Shown piece after piece: positions 43,719 through 45,851 of a stretch of 45,851 bases of DNA (its first letter is position 1; each line of letters starts with the position of its first letter). The position numbers were made by a program, and so were the translations under genes. Source of the stretch: Eubacterium sp. MSJ-13 (GTDB lineage: Bacteria; Bacillota; Clostridia; Lachnospirales; Lachnospiraceae). The notes beneath the pieces were generated by a model. That model saw only the letters and a program-made list of their open reading frames with translations, made no database searches and was not told the DNA's origin. The stretch is taken from NCBI RefSeq assembly GCF_018918235.1, contig NZ_JAHLQE010000031.1, forward strand, positions 1 through 45,851, read 5' to 3'.

Positions 43719-45463
43719 TGGAAAAGAAAAAATCACAGTGGGAAACGATAAAACGCGTTTTGAAATACACAAAGAAATACAACATCTATATAGCTTTTTC
43801 ACTGATACTCGCAGCGGTAACGGTAGTGCTTACACTCTATCTTCCTATACTTACGGGTAATGCCGTTGACCTGATGCTCGGAAAAGGTGCTGTCAAATTT
43901 ACGGGACTTATGGCTATTTTAAAGAGAATGGTAGTTATAATAGCATTTACGGCACTTGCACAGTGGCTTATGAACATCTGCAACAACAAGATAACTTACA
44001 ATGTTGTAAGGGATATAAGAAAAGATGCATTTGAAAAAATTCAGATACTTCCATTAAAATATATTGACGGACACCCGTCAGGCGATGTGGTGAGCAGGGT
44101 TATCGCAGATGCCGACCAGTTTGCAGACGGACTTCTTATGGGATTTACACAGGCATTTACGGGAGTGCTTACGATACTTGGAACGCTTATCTTTATGTTA
44201 AGCCTCAATGTATGGATAACACTTGTCGTTGTACTTGTAACACCGTTATCATTTTTTGTTGCAAGTTTTATCGCGAGAAAGACATACACTATGTTTAAAT
44301 TGCAATCGGCAACAAGAGGAGAGCAGACAGCACTTATAGATGAGATGGTAGGAAATCAGAAAGTCGTACAGGCATACGGACATGAGAAAGAAGCACTTGA
44401 TAAATTTGACGATATAAATAAGAGACTTCAAAAATATTCACTTCAGGCAACATTCTTCTCATCAATAACAAATCCGGCAACAAGATTTGTAAACAATATC
44501 GTGTATGCAGGAGTAGGAGTGACTGGAGCATTTTTCGCATTAAACGGATATCTTTCAGTAGGAATGTTATCATGCTTTTTAGGTTATGCTAACCAGTATA
44601 CAAAGCCGTTCAATGAGATTTCAGGCGTAGTAACGGAACTTCAGAATGCCATTGCGTGTGCGGCGAGAGTTCTTGAACTTATCGATGAAGAACCTCAGGT
44701 ACCGGAAGATGATGATGCCGTGGAACTTACCGGAGTAAAAGGAGAGGTGGAGCTTTCAGGGGTTTACTTTTCATATGTCGAGGATAAAAAACTCATCACC
44801 GACTTTAACCTTGATGTAAAACCGGGACAGAGAGTTGCCATAGTAGGACCTACGGGTTGTGGAAAAACAACGCTTATAAATCTTTTAATGAGATTTTATG
44901 ATGTAAATGAGGGAAGCATAAAAGTAGACGGAACAGACATAAGACACTTAACAAGGGCAAGTCTCAGGAAAAATATAGGAATGGTGCTTCAGGAGACATG
45001 GCTTAAAGACGGTACTATATTTGAAAATATCGTGATGGGAAAACCGGATGCGACAAAAGAGGAAGTAATAGCGGCGGCAAAAGCAACCCACGCACACAGC
45101 TTTATAAAAAGACTTGCAAATGGTTATGACACAGTGATAAAAGAGGACGGAGATACATTGTCGCAGGGACAAAAGCAGCTTCTCTGTATCACAAGAGTAA
45201 TGCTCTTAAAACCGCCAATGCTCATACTTGATGAGGCAACATCGTCAATAGATACGAGAACTGAGATAAAGATACAGAACGCATTTGGAAAGCTGATGGA
45301 GGGAAGAACAAGTTTTATAGTTGCACACAGGCTTTCGACGATACAGAATGCGGATATCATACTTGTAATGAAAGATGGAAATATAATAGAGCAGGGTGAT
45401 CATGATGAACTGCTGCAGAAAAAAGGATTTTATTATAATCTTTATAATAGTCAGTTTGCGTAA
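43718..45463 (+). CDS. Heterodimeric ABC exporter, catalytic-site subunit
   Basis: A 581-aa partner half-exporter, with membrane domain about 1-330 and NBD about 345-581. Walker A is GPTGCGKT (377-384), Walker B LILDE (502-506) and the switch His is H537, all catalytic, while its signature is LSQGQ (481-485), as expected when it faces the degenerate site. AGGGAGGTG (43701-43709) lies 9 nt before ATG 43718. Substrates of such pairs are drugs, lipids or peptides; nothing here tells which. A long palindrome (45473-45665) follows 9 bp after its stop and could act as a terminator. Confidence 0.92.
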   Translation: MEKKKSQWETIKRVLKYTKKYNIYIAFSLILAAVTVVLTLYLPILTGNAVDLMLGKGAVKFTGLMAILKRMVVIIAFTALAQWLMNICNNKITYNVVRDIRKDAFEKIQILPLKYIDGHPSGDVVSRVIADADQFADGLLMGFTQAFTGVLTILGTLIFMLSLNVWITLVVVLVTPLSFFVASFIARKTYTMFKLQSATRGEQTALIDEMVGNQKVVQAYGHEKEALDKFDDINKRLQKYSLQATFFSSITNPATRFVNNIVYAGVGVTGAFFALNGYLSVGMLSCFLGYANQYTKPFNEISGVVTELQNAIACAARVLELIDEEPQVPEDDDAVELTGVKGEVELSGVYFSYVEDKKLITDFNLDVKPGQRVAIVGPTGCGKTTLINLLMRFYDVNEGSIKVDGTDIRHLTRASLRKNIGMVLQETWLKDGTIFENIVMGKPDATKEEVIAAAKATHAHSFIKRLANGYDTVIKEDGDTLSQGQKQLLCITRVMLLKPPMLILDEATSSIDTRTEIKIQNAFGKLMEGRTSFIVAHRLSTIQNADIILVMKDGNIIEQGDHDELLQKKGFYYNLYNSQFA

Positions 45464-45472
45464 GTTGTGTGG

Positions 45473-45665
45473 GCGAAACTGTTGTAGGCTGTGAAATGTT
45501 ACATCGTATAATAAATAATAACGCAGGCACGCTCTCGCTATATGTCGCTCGTAGCAGTACATAAAGGGTGAAAAAACCACCCTTAAGTACTGACGGCGAC
45601 AAGAATGCCTGCTTACATTATTTATTATACGATGTAACATTAGCGTAGGTTATCGACAGTTTCGC
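45473..45665. repeat. Long palindromic structured element, copy B
   Basis: Outer arms GCGAAACTGT (45473-45482) and ACAGTTTCGC (45656-45665), then perfect 24-bp arms at 45496-45519 and 45617-45640. Inside are GCAGGCA (45523-45529) with TGCCTGC (45606-45612), TGTCGC (45543-45548) with GCGACA (45596-45601), CAGTAC (45555-45560) with GTACTG (45587-45592), and a central AGGGTG/CACCCT hairpin with a 7-nt loop (45565-45583). 45524-45586 aligns gap-free with element A. It dominates the last 388 bp of the window; 45666-45851 is AT-rich and shows nothing else I can support. Confidence 0.82.
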
Positions 45666-45851
45666 TTGTAAGTTTGTGGATATTAATACAGTTATAAATA
45701 TATATGGAGAAAATAGTTGAAGAAGCCATGTATAAAAGTATAGTTTGTTGATGTATTATGATAAAAATATTGTGATTGTGGATTTGAAAATCTAGTACAA
45801 TGAATAATTAATAATTGATACATTGAACAAGCCTGCACTTTCGATAGCACA

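Noticed and set aside
45245-45640. 131-codon minus-strand open frame over the exporter end and element B
   Set aside because: It has no ribosome site, lies antisense to a conserved ATPase and then follows the palindrome; composition is unlike real proteins.
45770-45801. Promoter near the window end
   Set aside because: TACAAT is present, but no -35 element occurs at 16-18 bp.

Overview
The window reads as a chromosomal segment of a low-GC Firmicute, most likely a gut Lachnospiraceae (Lachnospira/Eubacterium/Roseburia-like). The reasons are AT-rich DNA, strong GGAGG-type ribosome sites, a SAM-I riboswitch before metK, Bacillus/Clostridium-type SOS boxes before uvrA, a class III Fic protein and gut-clostridial cell-surface proteins. 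Genus is inferred from family content only. I see no rRNA, tRNA, CRISPR array, prophage or transposase gene.

Layout. 0-3.2 kb (+): a secreted purple-acid-phosphatase-like enzyme with a C-terminal Ig-like domain, then a YibE/F membrane protein. 3.2-7.9 kb (-): a 7TMR-DISM hybrid histidine kinase followed by a cytoplasmic family 2 glycoside hydrolase, whose 3' end overlaps yibE/F tail to tail by 69 bp. 8.1-9.5 kb (-): a secreted glucosaminidase. 9.7-11.3 kb (+): promoter, SAM-I riboswitch, terminator and metK. 11.6-15.8 kb (+): CCA-adding enzyme, GH13 alpha-glucan hydrolase and a small membrane protein. 15.9-18.7 kb (+): an ABC permease/ATPase pair with no binding protein, and an HSL-type esterase. 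18.7-22.8 kb: a chemoreceptor-PilZ fusion converging on a LacI-sensor/GGDEF protein, so a c-di-GMP receptor and a c-di-GMP synthase face one another. 23.2-26.8 kb (+): uvrA behind a promoter flanked by two SOS boxes, then a YfbR-like nucleotidase. 26.9-28.9 kb (+): an AT-rich, self-contained two-gene cassette of an ABC/OLD-like ATPase and a small protein with a PD-(D/E)XK-like motif, with its own promoter and terminator. It is a candidate anti-phage or nuclease system. 29-34.7 kb (+): a methyltransferase, hslO (Hsp33), an SH3b/glucosaminidase wall hydrolase and a membrane-anchored cohesin-like protein. 34.7-40.8 kb (+): clpC, a conserved small protein, radA, a helical small protein and an RlmL-type RNA methyltransferase. 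41-45.5 kb (+): a self-inhibited Fic AMP-transferase and a heterodimeric ABC exporter.

Between the genes lie several families of structured repeats. The most striking are two long palindromes (11380-11526 and 45473-45665). Their interiors align without gaps over 63 nt and keep the same nested stems through compensatory changes, although their 23-24 bp outer arms are unrelated in sequence. A partial third copy lies at about 26.13 kb. A second, modular family, with a core like GTGAACAGTAAC and/or a CTGTCA-GCTATG unit, is scattered through at least six intergenic sites, and one copy supplies the last 12 codons of fic. A third is a short hairpin repeated at 30-50 and 20836-20856.
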